From Brevundimonas sp. MF30-B (GTDB lineage: Bacteria > Pseudomonadota > Alphaproteobacteria > Caulobacterales > Caulobacteraceae): a DNA stretch of 64,000 nt. Location of the stretch: assembly GCF_004683885.1 (NCBI RefSeq), contig NZ_CP038440.1:1026001-1090000 (forward strand), written 5' to 3'. The notes beneath the pieces were generated by a model. That model made no database searches and was not told the DNA's origin. It saw only the letters and a program-made list of their open reading frames with translations. Both the position numbers and the translations under genes were made by a program. This document shows positions 41,283-54,738 of the stretch, in pieces (positions within the stretch are counted from its first letter, which is position 1; every line of letters starts with the position of its first letter).

Positions 41283-43157
41283 ATGCGGTTTGAATCTTTT
41301 CGGATCATCAATTTTCGCGGGATCGAGGACGCTAAGCTCGACCTCTCGCCACGCGGCGCTGGCATATTTACCCTAATCGGTCTGAACGAGAGCGGAAAGA
41401 CCACCATTCTCGAAGCGATCAACAGCTTCAGCTTTGATGAGGGGGAGGAGAAGTCACTTTACAATCGATCTCCTACGGAAGAGGACCCTTCTACTTTTGT
41501 CCCCAAACACAAAAAGTACAATTTTTCAGGCGATATCGAAGTCGTCGCAGTCACAGCGTTTGAGGCGGATGAAAAGGAATACTGTATAGCTCTCGCTGAG
41601 AAGCGCACTGGTTCAAAGATTGACCCAGATTCGGTACCGGATCGATTCGCAATCACACGTGGTCATGTCTACGTTGATTCCGATAAGACACGGACTATTA
41701 GCACATGGGACCTGCCCCTAGAGGTCAAGGACAAGGGGGCGAGAAAATTTAGAGAAGTCCCTAGCTCCCATGAAACGTGGAAAAGTTTTGTTGGCATAGT
41801 CAAAGAGCGTCTGCCGGAGATTGTGTATTTCCCGACCTTCATATTTGATCAGCCTGACAAAATTGTCCTCAATCCAAAAGAGGACGAAACTGACGTTGAT
41901 CGCCTGTATAGGCAAATTATAGAGAACATAGGATCGTCACTGCCGAATCCTATAAGTACTAAAAAGCATATAGTTGACAGGATAGTTGATCCCGCGACTC
42001 CCATAGAGCAGTTTGCCGGACTTTTTGGCCTGAGTGATAATAAGCAGCAGCAGATAGACTCTGCGCTTGAGCAGTTATCCAGCCATCTTAAAGATACTAT
42101 ATTTGATAGCTGGTCGAAGGTGTTTGGACAGTCTTTCAAAGACCGTGAAGTGCGTTTAAAACTTATAACTGATAAGTTTGACGATGGCTCTCCGAGGATA
42201 GCCGTTCAAATTTGGATGAGGGATGGAAAGCAGCAGTATTCTCTCTCGGAGAGATCGCTGGGTTTTCGTTGGTTTTTCTCATTCCTACTATTCACTATTT
42301 TTCGCTCAAACTCCTCTCGAAACAAGAAGACTATATTTCTTTTGGATGAACCAGCCTCAAATTTACATTCAAGTGCTCAGACCCAGCTTTTAGATAGTTT
42401 TCCTCGCATCACCTCGGGTGGGAATATACTGCTGTATTCCACGCATAGCCACTATATGATCAGCCCGGAGTGGCTGGACCAAGCTTTCATAGTATCCAAT
42501 CTGGCCGTGGATTATGACGACACGAATAGCCTTCCGTCAGCGCCCAGTCACACTAACATAAAGGTTCAGAAATACAGAACCTTTGTGGGGTTGAATGCCG
42601 ATAAGGCGACGTACTTTCAACCTGTGCTCGACAGGCTGCAAGTTGTTCCTAGTCGGCTTGACGCGCTTCAGCCGAGCGTGCTCGTGGAAGGTAAGGGTGA
42701 TTACCTAATTTTGATGTATGGGTTAAAATCGTATGGCCTATGGGATGGTTCATATTCGATTATCCCAACTAGAGGCGCTGATGGGTTCGAGGAACTTGCA
42801 GGCATAATGCTAGGTTGGGGCGTGAACTTCGTTCTATGCTTTGACGATGATAAGAAAGGTCGGGCTGCATGCGAATCTTTCCGATCGGAATGGTGCATTT
42901 CTAGAGATAAGGCCTTTACCCTCGCAGAGGTTCACCCATCACTAGCAGGAAAGCCTATCGAAGGAATACTCTCCAAAACCGATGAAGATTTGATATCTGA
43001 CCACTACGGTATTAATTCGAAGCCGTCAAAAAGCCAAATCCAACTGTTCTTCAGCGAAGGATTGGCTCTGTCCAGAGAAAATAGCTTGTCCGACCATTTC
43101 AAAGCTTGCGTTGAATCGTTCGACAAAGCTTGCCGGAGCGGCTTGAGTATCTCCTGA
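41283..43157 (+). CDS. OLD-family ATP-dependent endonuclease (AAA ATPase + TOPRIM)
   Basis: A 624-residue protein; the ATG at 41283 follows GGAGGGG. ATPase: Walker A GLNESGKTT at residues 33-41, signature YSLSERSLGF, Walker B FLLDEPASNLHS and LLYSTHSHYMI. TOPRIM: SVLVEGKGDYLIL near residue 465 and CFDDDKKG near 520. OLD nucleases cut DNA and act in phage exclusion; with UvrD-like partners they form Gabija, but no helicase partner is present here. Adjacent regulator and membrane genes and the mobile setting suggest a defence function. Confidence 0.85.
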   Translation: MRFESFRIINFRGIEDAKLDLSPRGAGIFTLIGLNESGKTTILEAINSFSFDEGEEKSLYNRSPTEEDPSTFVPKHKKYNFSGDIEVVAVTAFEADEKEYCIALAEKRTGSKIDPDSVPDRFAITRGHVYVDSDKTRTISTWDLPLEVKDKGARKFREVPSSHETWKSFVGIVKERLPEIVYFPTFIFDQPDKIVLNPKEDETDVDRLYRQIIENIGSSLPNPISTKKHIVDRIVDPATPIEQFAGLFGLSDNKQQQIDSALEQLSSHLKDTIFDSWSKVFGQSFKDREVRLKLITDKFDDGSPRIAVQIWMRDGKQQYSLSERSLGFRWFFSFLLFTIFRSNSSRNKKTIFLLDEPASNLHSSAQTQLLDSFPRITSGGNILLYSTHSHYMISPEWLDQAFIVSNLAVDYDDTNSLPSAPSHTNIKVQKYRTFVGLNADKATYFQPVLDRLQVVPSRLDALQPSVLVEGKGDYLILMYGLKSYGLWDGSYSIIPTRGADGFEELAGIMLGWGVNFVLCFDDDKKGRAACESFRSEWCISRDKAFTLAEVHPSLAGKPIEGILSKTDEDLISDHYGINSKPSKSQIQLFFSEGLALSRENSLSDHFKACVESFDKACRSGLSIS

Positions 43158-43218
43158 TACCCCGATTCCGGGTTGTAGTTGCAGTTTGACCTTCGTCGTC
43201 ACTCAAACAAGTGTCATC

Positions 43219-43464
43219 TCATCCACTGGAGTTGTTGGAACTGTTTGATGGCACTTCGTGGAGAGCGAAAAGCTCGATTATATTGACCTGAAGGGCTTCG
43301 CTTAGGCGCGCCATCACCGAGAGGCTGGGGTTTCGTTTCCCTCTCTCGATCCCGCCTTGATACGTGAGGTCGATACCCGCGTCGAACGCCACCTGCTCCT
43401 GCGTTAGACCGCGCTCCAACCGCAGTCGGCGCACGTTTCCACCGACAATCGCTTTCCAATCCAT
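43219..43464 (-). CDS. XRE-family transcriptional regulator
   Basis: An 81-residue protein: IVGGNVRRLRLERGLTQEQV, AFDAGIDLTYQGGIERGKRN and PSLSVMARLSEAL form a full Cro/CI helix-turn-helix with a short tail (SNSSNNSSG). It is convergent with the OLD gene and divergent from the membrane protein gene, so it may regulate one or both. Confidence 0.85.
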   Translation of the reverse strand: MDWKAIVGGNVRRLRLERGLTQEQVAFDAGIDLTYQGGIERGKRNPSLSVMARLSEALQVNIIELFALHEVPSNSSNNSSG

Positions 43465-43540
43465 TTGCAGGACAGGGCAGGATCGGGCTTATAGTCACTA
43501 GGGAATATAATCCACATTCGTGCCTTGGGGGCAAATGCAC

Positions 43541-44242
43541 ATGACATTCGAACTTTCACCTCTGCCGCCGAGCGATCCTAAGACGCAGCCCCCAAAACCT
43601 AGCATTGGGCCGGTGCTTCTGACTCTCCTGTTGATTCTGTGCATCGGAGGAATTGTTGGCTGGTTCTTTGATGGGAGAGACCTAGGAGCGTTCGTTGGCG
43701 GCTTTATGATTACCGGCCTTATTGTCTCAGTTTTGGGCGCGCTGGTGCGTTTGCCGTTTTTCTTCAACAAGAGGCTCGTTGCTATCGGTGCAGGGCTAGT
43801 GACGCTGCTTGCGGGCGTCCCTTTCGCAATGAGCCTTGAGGCACCTGAGCGGACCCTAAAGCGAGAGGCGAAAGCCACCGTCGCGAAGGCTGAAAGTCGG
43901 GGGACGTACGACGACGTGCACCGGAAGCCGGAGAGGTACCTCGTGATGCGTCCGGTCTACGGGAGGGAGTTTGGAAGGGTGAGCATCGGGGGAACGCTAT
44001 CCAACTCCTCGCCGTACGCAATCAAGGACGTGAAGCTGAAGTGTCGGGCGGTAAGCGAGACCAATAAGACGTTGGCAAGGCACCGCCTCACCATTTTCAA
44101 GCGTGTTCCCGCTGGCGAGACCATCACGTTTGCCCCTGTTGAGGTTGGCTATGTCGATCCTCAGGTCGTGGAGGTCTACTGCGAGGTCTCGGGTGCTGAC
44201 ATGATCCCCGGTCCCGCTAAGGTTAGCACGACTGCGGGCTGA
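43541..44242 (+). CDS. Membrane protein with extracytoplasmic FxLYD-like beta domain
   Basis: A 233-residue protein; ATG 43541 is chosen, but ATG 43535 and GTG 43520 are also in frame. After a Pro-rich start, three hydrophobic segments occur at residues about 20-38, 47-68 and 78-98. The C-terminal domain (VSIGGTLSNSSPYAIKDVKL, RVPAGETITF, VEVYCEVSGA) matches FxLYD-type beta-sandwiches on the outside of the membrane. Possible sensor or effector of the adjacent OLD nuclease; speculative. Confidence 0.6.
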   Translation: MTFELSPLPPSDPKTQPPKPSIGPVLLTLLLILCIGGIVGWFFDGRDLGAFVGGFMITGLIVSVLGALVRLPFFFNKRLVAIGAGLVTLLAGVPFAMSLEAPERTLKREAKATVAKAESRGTYDDVHRKPERYLVMRPVYGREFGRVSIGGTLSNSSPYAIKDVKLKCRAVSETNKTLARHRLTIFKRVPAGETITFAPVEVGYVDPQVVEVYCEVSGADMIPGPAKVSTTAG

Positions 44243-44361
44243 ACCTGCGCACCCCACATGGGAGGCTTGGTAGCCGAAGCTGATTTTGCTACACATAGCC
44301 CCCACACGCAGGCTCCGAGATATAGGCCATCTAGCTGTTTTCGTTGAGGAACGAGAATTTC

Positions 44362-44381
44362 CCCTCGGCTCCACCAGGCGT
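44362..44381 (+). other. 20-bp attachment-site repeat, right copy
   Basis: Identical to 38009-38028. It lies 62 bp before the mmcB start and 119 bp after the membrane protein stop, marking the right end of the accessory DNA. Upstream bases show no tRNA or tmRNA body. Position relative to the chromosome suggests this is the attR end of a tandem array. Confidence 0.75.
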
Positions 44382-44443
44382 CCTTTGGGAATGAAGTTCC
44401 GGCCGCGCTTGATTGCGGAACGGAAGTAGAACACAAGTTCGGG

Positions 44444-44893
44444 ATGCCTGCCGCAGCCGTGCATCTCGAACTGGTCTTCTCGCGTCCCGAGACGACGCTC
44501 GGTGTCACACGCGGCGCGGCGCGGCTGCTGATGGACATGGGCTATGCGCCGCTGACCGAGGTCTGCCTGCCCAATGGGCGTCGCGCGGACGTCATGGCGA
44601 TCGGCCGGCGCGGCGACATCGTCATCTGCGAGGTGAAGTCCGGGGTCGAGGACTATCGCGTGGATCGCAAGTGGCCCGAATATGCGCCCTTTTGCGACGC
44701 CTTCTTCTTTGCGGTGGCGCCCGAGTTTCCCGAGGGCGTCCTGCCTGACGAGCCGGGCCTGATCGTGGCCGACGGGTTCGGCGGCGCGGTGGTGCGGGAG
44801 GCCCCGGTCAACGCCCTGGCGCCGGCGCGCCGCAAGGCGCTGACGCTGGCCTTCGCCCGCCTGGGCGCCCTGCGCGCGATGCGCTGCGACTGA
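44444..44893 (+). CDS. mmcB: MmcB-family DNA repair protein
   Basis: A 149-residue protein: ARLLMDMGYAPLTEVCLPNG, RADVMAIGRRGDIVICEVKS with the Asp and Glu-x-Lys of a PD-(D/E)XK nuclease fold, and DRKWPEYAPFCDAFFFAVAP. In Caulobacter, MmcB belongs to a DNA-damage-response gene set and is linked to mutagenic repair. It reads toward the atp operon terminator. Confidence 0.8.
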   Translation: MPAAAVHLELVFSRPETTLGVTRGAARLLMDMGYAPLTEVCLPNGRRADVMAIGRRGDIVICEVKSGVEDYRVDRKWPEYAPFCDAFFFAVAPEFPEGVLPDEPGLIVADGFGGAVVREAPVNALAPARRKALTLAFARLGALRAMRCD

Positions 44894-44901
44894 ACGAAAA
44901 A

Positions 44902-44925
44902 GGCCCCCCGCCGAAGCGAGGGGCC
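44902..44925. terminator. Bidirectional hairpin terminator between mmcB and atpC
   Basis: GGCCCC (44902-44907) pairs with GGGGCC (44920-44925) through a CG-rich stem, preceded by an A-run at 44897-44901 that would be a T-run for the leftward atp transcript. It lies between convergent genes. Confidence 0.7.
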
Positions 44926-44951
44926 CTGATCTTGTCGATCCCGCCTGCGGT

Positions 44952-45220
44952 TCAGACCGCGACGACTTCCGAGGCTTCCTCGGCCAGGATGGTCAGGCCC
45001 TGGGCGTTGACGTCCGCGAAGCCGCCCTTGACCGCGAAGACGCGGCGAGCAGCGCCTTCGTAGATGGTGACCGCGCCTTCGCGCAGGGTGGTCATGAAGG
45101 GCGCGTGACCCGGCAGGACGCCGAAGTCACCCTCGACGCCCGGCGCATCGACCTGGTCCACGAGGCCGGTGAAGACCTCGCGTTCAGGGGCGACCAGCGA
45201 GAAGTTGAGCTTGCCGGCCA

Positions 45221-45221
<1 letters not shown>
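44952..45221 (-). CDS. atpC: ATP synthase epsilon subunit
   Basis: An 89-residue protein covering only the N-terminal beta-sandwich (LNFSLVAPEREVFTG, VEGDFGVLPGHAPFMTTL, GFADVNAQGLTILAEEA). The C-terminal helical hairpin found in E. coli is absent, as is usual for many alphaproteobacteria, so this is not a truncation. Last gene of the leftward atpHAGDC operon; overlaps atpD by one base. Confidence 0.95.
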
Positions 45222-47672
<2,451 letters not shown>

Positions 47673-47707
47673 CCGGCTTTGCTCTTCCTCTAACTAACCG
47701 GTCGGGC

Positions 47708-49291
<1,584 letters not shown>

Positions 49292-49846
49292 TTAGGCGCG
49301 CTTGAGCGCGAACTTCATCTGGTCGAGCTTGGTCTTCAGCGAGGCGTCGAAGAGCTTCGAGCCGACCTTGACCTTCAGGCCGCCCAGGATCGACGGATCG
49401 ACGCGGGCGGTGAGTTCGGGATCGCGGCCCAGCGCCTGACGCAGCGCGGACTGGATCGATTTCGACTGGGCGGCGCTCAGCGGCTGGGCCGAAACGACCT
49501 CGGCGGCGACCACGCCCGTCTTCTTGGCGTACAGGACCTCGAACCCGGCGATGACGGCGGGCAGGTCGCGGGCGCGGTGATTCTGGCCCAGCAGACCCAG
49601 GAAGTTGCGCGTCGCCGAATTGAAGCCGGCCGCAGCGGCGATGGCGACCAAGGCCTTCTGCTGATCGTCTGCGGGAATGATCGGGCTGGTCATGGCGCGG
49701 CGCAGGTCCGCGCTCTCGCCCCACGCAGCGCGCAGGCTCTTCAGATCGGCCCGCACGGCGTCCAGCGCGCCTGTTTCGTCGGCCAGATCGAACAGCGCTT
49801 GGGCGTAGCGTCCGCCGACTTCGGTCGTTCTGAAAAGATCAGCCAC
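49292..49846 (-). CDS. atpH: ATP synthase delta subunit
   Basis: A 184-residue protein: GGRYAQALFDLADETGALDA, FLGLLGQNHRARDLPAVIAG, and the C-terminal DPSILGGLKVKVGSKLFDAS segment of the OSCP/delta family. First gene of the F1 operon. The 49847-50112 interval upstream, shared with terC, should hold both promoters; I cannot define them by eye. The F0 genes are not in the window, as is typical for alphaproteobacteria. Confidence 0.9.
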   Translation of the reverse strand: MADLFRTTEVGGRYAQALFDLADETGALDAVRADLKSLRAAWGESADLRRAMTSPIIPADDQQKALVAIAAAAGFNSATRNFLGLLGQNHRARDLPAVIAGFEVLYAKKTGVVAAEVVSAQPLSAAQSKSIQSALRQALGRDPELTARVDPSILGGLKVKVGSKLFDASLKTKLDQMKFALKRA

Positions 49847-50112
49847 TTATATAGTCCGCCACGAAAAGCTTTGGGTCGCGCCGGCGAATGCTGTCGCGAC
49901 GATCTCAGGGGCTTGAAATGCTTGCAGAAAGCACGCCGGGGACGCGCCTTGCGACGCGCCCCTTGGCTAAGCCGGGCGCCTGATAGCACGGGGCCTTACC
50001 CCCCGCAACCGAGGCAGCGCGCCACACCCGACCCCGTTGCAGCGATGGGAACCAGCGCGGTAGAAGACGCGTTCGGCGCCCGCCGACCTCTCCATCTGGA
50101 TCCCCGCACATA

Positions 50113-50961
50113 ATGTTCGATATCGCACCTCTCGTCACCGACCCGGCGGCTTGGGCGGCCCTTGTCACGCTCATTGTCATGGAAGTCGTGCTAGGCATCG
50201 ACAACCTGATCTTCATCTCCATCTTGTCGAACAAGCTGCCGCCCGAGCATCGCTCGCGGGTGCGGCGCATCGGCATTTCGCTGGCGCTGATCATGCGCCT
50301 GGCGCTGCTTTCAACGATCGCCTGGATCGTGACTCTGACCGCCCCGATCTTCTCGGTCATGGGCAACGCCTTCTCGTGGAAGGACGTGATCCTGATCCTG
50401 GGCGGCCTGTTCCTTGTCTGGAAGGCGACCAAGGAGATCCATCACACGGTCGATCCCAAGCCCAGCAAGGACCTGTTGGAGAAGAACAAGAAGGATATCG
50501 TAATCAACAACGCCGGTGCGGCGATCTTCCAGATCATCCTGATCGACCTCGTCTTCTCGATCGATTCGATCCTGACGGCGGTCGGGATGACCGAGCACCT
50601 GCCTATCATGGTCATCGCGGTGCTGGTGGCCATCACCGTCATGCTGCTCGCGGCCGACCCGCTGGGCGACTTCATCGACAAGAACCCGACCGTGGTCATG
50701 CTGGCCCTCGGCTTCCTCCTGATGATCGGCATGGTGCTGATCGCAGAGGGTTTCGGCGCCCATGTGCCTAAGGGCTACATATACGCCGCCATGGCTTTCT
50801 CGGCGGGTGTCGAGGCTTTGAACATGTGGGGGCGCCGCTCTTCGGCCAAGCGCACTGCGGCCGAAGAGGCCCTGCTGGCCCGCGCCGAGGCCGATGAGGC
50901 TGAAGCCAAGGCGCAGAAGGCGGAAGCTCGCGCCGAGGCCGAGCCGAACGCCAAGGTCTGA
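50113..50961 (+). CDS. TerC-family membrane protein
   Basis: A 282-residue protein with about seven hydrophobic segments. [20 protein letters not shown] and [19 protein letters not shown] carry the conserved acidic intramembrane motifs of TerC/YoaE-type proteins, implicated in metal ion (manganese) efflux. The C-terminal tail (about 40 residues, Ala/Glu/Lys repeats) is a charged coiled coil. Confidence 0.85.
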   Translation: MFDIAPLVTDPAAWAALVTLIVMEVVLGIDNLIFISILSNKLPPEHRSRVRRIGISLALIMRLALLSTIAWIVTLTAPIFSVMGNAFSWKDVILILGGLFLVWKATKEIHHTVDPKPSKDLLEKNKKDIVINNAGAAIFQIILIDLVFSIDSILTAVGMTEHLPIMVIAVLVAITVMLLAADPLGDFIDKNPTVVMLALGFLLMIGMVLIAEGFGAHVPKGYIYAAMAFSAGVEALNMWGRRSSAKRTAAEEALLARAEADEAEAKAQKAEARAEAEPNAKV

Positions 50962-51120
50962 TCGGTCTGTTTCGCCCGGCGGCCGGTTTGGTTCGCCGGG
51001 CGAGCGGCTCGCGTGCGTTAACCCTGCCCTGAAATCGCCTCCCACGGCGAAGCTGAACGCGAATCACCCTGAGTCCGTTGGGTTTTTCGGAAGGGCGATC
51101 AACTGCGCGGGAATGCGTTC

Positions 51121-51252
51121 ATGAGGACGGCGACAGACGCCTTGATGGCGGAATGGCTCGATGCGTTCGGAGAGCCGCCAGCGGTGGCGGACGCGGAACT
51201 GATGACGGCCTTGCTCGCTGAGCAGGTCGAATATCAGGAGCCCGAGACATGA
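51121..51252 (+). CDS. 43-residue small protein upstream of DUF2945 gene
   Basis: A short frame (MRTATDALMAEWLDAFGEPP ... VEYQEPET) whose stop overlaps the next start in an ATGA. Acidic and helical. It has no clear ribosome site, but the coupling suggests real translation. Function unknown. Confidence 0.4.
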   Translation: MRTATDALMAEWLDAFGEPPAVADAELMTALLAEQVEYQEPET

Positions 51253-51461
51253 CGGAAAAAACCTTCAAGGCTGGCGACAAGGTGCGCTGGGACCACAGTC
51301 AGGGGTCCACCACCGGCAAGGTGGTCAAGAAGCTGACCTCCGCCACCCAGATAAAGGGCCACAAGGTCGCCGCGTCCAAGAATCATCCCGAATATCTGGT
51401 GGAAAGCGGCAAGACCGGTGCGCGGGCGGCGCACCGGCCGCAGGAGCTGCGAAAGGCGTGA
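51249..51461 (+). CDS. DUF2945/HVA1-family small protein
   Basis: A 70-residue basic protein: FKAGDKVRWDHSQGSTTGKV, LTSATQIKGHKVAASKNHPE and YLVESGKTG follow the DUF2945 (HVA1, Tudor-like barrel) pattern. The family is common in bacteria and fungi with no defined biochemical role. Coupled on both sides. Confidence 0.8.
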   Translation: MTEKTFKAGDKVRWDHSQGSTTGKVVKKLTSATQIKGHKVAASKNHPEYLVESGKTGARAAHRPQELRKA

Positions 51462-52555
51462 GCGCGAGACAGGCCGTCGCCGCCGCCCTTGGGCTGACCC
51501 TGCTGGCGGCCTGCAGCGCCGAAGAGGATGCGCCCCGCCCGGCTGGGCCCAACGTCCCCGGCCCGGCGGCGGCGAGCCCGTCCGAAAGCCATACCGAGAC
51601 GCGGAAGTTTCGCGGCTGGCTGGCGGTCTGCGACAATGGCCGGGACTGCTTCGCCTTCGCCGGCCCCGTTGATGGGGACACGGGCTGGCTTCGCATCGCC
51701 CTGCCGGCGGGACCGGACGCGCGCCCCGCGGTCTGGGCCGGGCGAGCCGCCTGGGATGAAGCCGACCAGCCTTTGGTCGTCGAAGTCGATGGCCGACAGT
51801 GGCCCACGGGGGCGCCTGAGCCTCAAGACGGCGGCGATATCGGGGCTCAAGGCGTCGTGACGCAGGACGTCTCGGGCCTGATCAACGCCCTGGGCCAGAG
51901 CCGCTCGATAAGGCTGCTCGCAGGCGGTCAACCCGTCGCGGTGCTGTCGCCGTCGGGAGCCGCGGCGGCCTTGCTATGGCTGGATGAGCGTCAGGGCCGA
52001 CTGGGCACGGACACTGCCGTGTTCCGCAAGGGCGACCGCCCGGCCGCCGCCGTGCCGGCAGGGCCGGCCCTTCCCCCGGCCCCTCGCCCGACCGGCTTGG
52101 CGCAGCCTCTCGAAGCCCGCCGCGCGCCCGCCGCCGCCGAGCTGCTGCTCAAGATCGTTGCCTGTCGGGCCGACATGGCCGAGCGCAAGGATCTAGAGAT
52201 TCCGGACCAGGGCTGGCGGCTGCCTGACGGCCGGCATTTGTGGGCCATACCGTGCTTCGTCGGGGCCTATAATGTCGGCCAGTCTTGGACCATCACCGAT
52301 GCGGCCGGCGGACAGTCTCGCCTGCTCAGCCTGCCCTCGTCTCGCAGCGCCCTGGACGAGACCGTCAACGGCGAGTTCGATCCGGCGACCCAGACCCTGA
52401 CGGCGTTCAACAAGGGAAGAGGCCTGGGCGACTGCGGGATACTGTCGCGCTGGGTCTGGACCGGCGACGCCTTCGCCCTGGAGAGTGAAAGCGAAATGCG
52501 TGAATGCTGGGGCGCGCCGCCCGAGGCCTGGCCGACGACCTGGCGGACGCGCTGA
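51458..52555 (+). CDS. DUF1176-type lipoprotein
   Basis: A 365-residue protein starting at GTG in a GTGA overlap. It has a lipobox (LLAAC, Cys near residue 19). The mature protein has FRGWLAVCDNGRDCFAF near the start and paired segments in the C-terminal half (HLWAIPCFVGAYNVGQSWTI, GRGLGDCGILSRWVWTG) typical of DUF1176 periplasmic proteins. Function unknown. Confidence 0.8.
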   Translation: MSARQAVAAALGLTLLAACSAEEDAPRPAGPNVPGPAAASPSESHTETRKFRGWLAVCDNGRDCFAFAGPVDGDTGWLRIALPAGPDARPAVWAGRAAWDEADQPLVVEVDGRQWPTGAPEPQDGGDIGAQGVVTQDVSGLINALGQSRSIRLLAGGQPVAVLSPSGAAAALLWLDERQGRLGTDTAVFRKGDRPAAAVPAGPALPPAPRPTGLAQPLEARRAPAAAELLLKIVACRADMAERKDLEIPDQGWRLPDGRHLWAIPCFVGAYNVGQSWTITDAAGGQSRLLSLPSSRSALDETVNGEFDPATQTLTAFNKGRGLGDCGILSRWVWTGDAFALESESEMRECWGAPPEAWPTTWRTR

Positions 52556-52577
52556 CCGGTCAGGCACGGCGGCGCCT

Positions 52578-54638
52578 TCAGCCGGAATGGAGTTGCTGTT
52601 TGACGCGCTCGGCCAGGGTCTTGATGTCCAGCGGCTTGGGCAGGAAGGACACGCCCGCCTCGTCCTGAAGCAGGTCCGAGAAGTCGCTCTCGGCATAGCC
52701 CGAGATGAACATGACCGGCGCGTCGCCCAGATAGGGGCGGGCCTTCTTCAGCAGGGCCGGTCCGTCCAGGCCGGGCATGATGACGTCGGAGATCAGCATG
52801 TCGATCCGACCGGCCCATTCCTCGGCCAGCTCCAGCGCCTCTTCGCCGTCGGCGGCCTCGATGACCTCGTAGCCGCGTTGGCGCAGCAGGCGGGCGGCGA
52901 TGCCGCGCACGGCCGCCTCGTCCTCGACGAACAGGATGCGGCCGGCGCCGGACAGGTCGCGCGGCGCCTTGACGGCCTTGACTTCGACGGGCTGCACCTC
53001 GGCCAGTTCGGCCTCGCCGGCGGCCGGCAGGAAGATGCGGAAACAGGCGCCGCCGCCGGGCGCGGCCGTCACATCGATGTGGCCGCCCGCCTGCTGGACG
53101 ATGCCGTAGACGGTGGCCAGGCCCATGCCGGTGCCCTCGTTCACCGCCTTGGTGGTGAAGAAGGGCTCGAAAATCTTGTCCATCAGCTCGGGCGGCACGC
53201 CCGGCCCGGTGTCGGCGACCTCGATCAGGGCGACCTCGCCGTCCGGCGCCCCGGACCAGCCCTGGACGCGGGCCTCAGCAGCCTCGAGCCGACGGGTGCG
53301 GATGGTGACCACCCCCGAGCCGGGCTCGACCACGCCGCGCATGGCGTCGCGCGCATTGACCGCCAGGTTCATGACGGCCGTCTCCAGCTGGCTCTTGTCG
53401 GCGACGACGGCGGGCAGGTCGCGGCCGTGGTCGGTCTCCAGCCGCACGTCCTCGCGCAGCAGACGACGCAGCAGCACGGCGAACTCGCTGACCAGCTCGG
53501 CCAGGTCCAGCCGCTCGCGCCGCACCGTGGACTTGCGAGAGAAGGCCAGCAGCTTGCGCACCAGATCGGCGGCGCGGATGGCGGTCTGGCGGATCTCGTT
53601 CAGCCCCTCGTAGGAGGGGTCGCCAACCGGGTGGCGCTCTAGGAGGCCGCTGAGCTGCAGCTGGATGGCCGTCAGCAGATTGTTGAAGTCGTGCGCCACG
53701 CCGCCGGCCAGCTGGCCGACCGCCTGCATCTTCTGCGCCTGCGACAGCTGAAGCTCCATGGACTTCTGGGTCGAGACGTCGAACAGCCAGATGCGGCGCT
53801 TGTCGCCCTCGGGCGCGACATAGAGGTGCAGAACCCGGTCGGGCCAGGCGCGCGGCGCCAGATCCAGCGGGCCGGACGAGCCCTCGGCCAGGCGGGCGCG
53901 GGCCTCGGTCACGCCGGCGGGGTCGAACAGATGGCCGAAGGCGGCGTCGCCGGCGGCGGCCGGGCCGGTCAGCTGGCCGAAGGCGGGGTTGGCCTCCTCG
54001 ATGCGGCCGGTGAACAGGTCCTCCCCGCCGATCACCGCGGATCCGAAAGGCGCGCCGGCGGCCATGGCGCGCGCCTCACCGGGCGTGAAGCTGGGCGCCG
54101 CGGCGGGCTCGGCCGGGCTGATCGTCAGGGCGGCCTCGGGCGCGGCGCGAACCAGGAAGCGGCCTTCGCCGGCGCGGGCCACCACCACCTCGACCTCTCG
54201 CTCGCCGATCGGCACGATGGCGCGTCCGGCCTCGCCCTGACGGGCCTGGGCGAAGGCCATGTACAGCGCCTGGGCCGATCGGCCGGGCGCGGGCCGCGGC
54301 AGGCTGGTCATGGTGCCGTTCTCGGCGGCCCAGGCGGCGTTGAAGGCCAGCACCTGACCGCCGGCCAGCACCAGGGCGGCGGGCTCGGCCAAGGCGTCCA
54401 GCAGGTCGACCGAGGCGTCCCCTGACGGCGCGCGCGGCTCGGCGCGCGAAAAGCCCAGCAAGGCCATCAGGCCGACGGCCGCCGCCGCCAGGATCAGGAT
54501 CAGGCCGGGCGTGGTCAGCGGTCCGGCGCGAAAGGCCGGCCAGGCCAGGGCGGCGACCGCCACGGCCAGCCCGACCGCCATCAGCAGCAGCCAGGGATCG
54601 AAGGCGGGACGACGGATATCGGAAGGGGCGGCGGCCAT
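52578..54638 (-). CDS. cckA: CckA-type hybrid histidine kinase
   Basis: A 686-residue protein; the start [10 protein letters not shown] at 54638 is preferred. Two membrane helices at residues about 15-55 are followed by degenerate PAS-like domains. The H-box [20 protein letters not shown] is near residue 315, followed by the HATPase domain ([36 protein letters not shown]). A C-terminal receiver has Asp in [14 protein letters not shown]. CckA sends phosphate through ChpT to CtrA in the alphaproteobacterial cell-cycle pathway. Confidence 0.9.
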   Translation of the reverse strand: MAAAPSDIRRPAFDPWLLLMAVGLAVAVAALAWPAFRAGPLTTPGLILILAAAAVGLMALLGFSRAEPRAPSGDASVDLLDALAEPAALVLAGGQVLAFNAAWAAENGTMTSLPRPAPGRSAQALYMAFAQARQGEAGRAIVPIGEREVEVVVARAGEGRFLVRAAPEAALTISPAEPAAAPSFTPGEARAMAAGAPFGSAVIGGEDLFTGRIEEANPAFGQLTGPAAAGDAAFGHLFDPAGVTEARARLAEGSSGPLDLAPRAWPDRVLHLYVAPEGDKRRIWLFDVSTQKSMELQLSQAQKMQAVGQLAGGVAHDFNNLLTAIQLQLSGLLERHPVGDPSYEGLNEIRQTAIRAADLVRKLLAFSRKSTVRRERLDLAELVSEFAVLLRRLLREDVRLETDHGRDLPAVVADKSQLETAVMNLAVNARDAMRGVVEPGSGVVTIRTRRLEAAEARVQGWSGAPDGEVALIEVADTGPGVPPELMDKIFEPFFTTKAVNEGTGMGLATVYGIVQQAGGHIDVTAAPGGGACFRIFLPAAGEAELAEVQPVEVKAVKAPRDLSGAGRILFVEDEAAVRGIAARLLRQRGYEVIEAADGEEALELAEEWAGRIDMLISDVIMPGLDGPALLKKARPYLGDAPVMFISGYAESDFSDLLQDEAGVSFLPKPLDIKTLAERVKQQLHSG

Positions 54639-54738
54639 CGGACCTCGCGGGCGCGAATCAGATCGAACAGCATACGCCCGTTCGCCGTGCGACGCGCGGC
54701 GCGCTTCTCTCGACCGAGACGAGCGGCTATCAGGCCCC

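Larger units (their letters stand above)
38009..44381. mobile_element. 6.4-kb integrative element with OLD-type nuclease
   Basis: Bounded by perfect 20-bp direct repeats. It contains tyrosine integrase, HUH-type small protein, serine recombinase, OLD-family nuclease, XRE regulator and membrane protein, and has lower GC than the flanking chromosome. The right flank is ordinary chromosome (mmcB). The architecture fits a small integrative island carrying a defence-type cargo. Independent mobility, replication and satellite behaviour are inferences. Confidence 0.7.
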
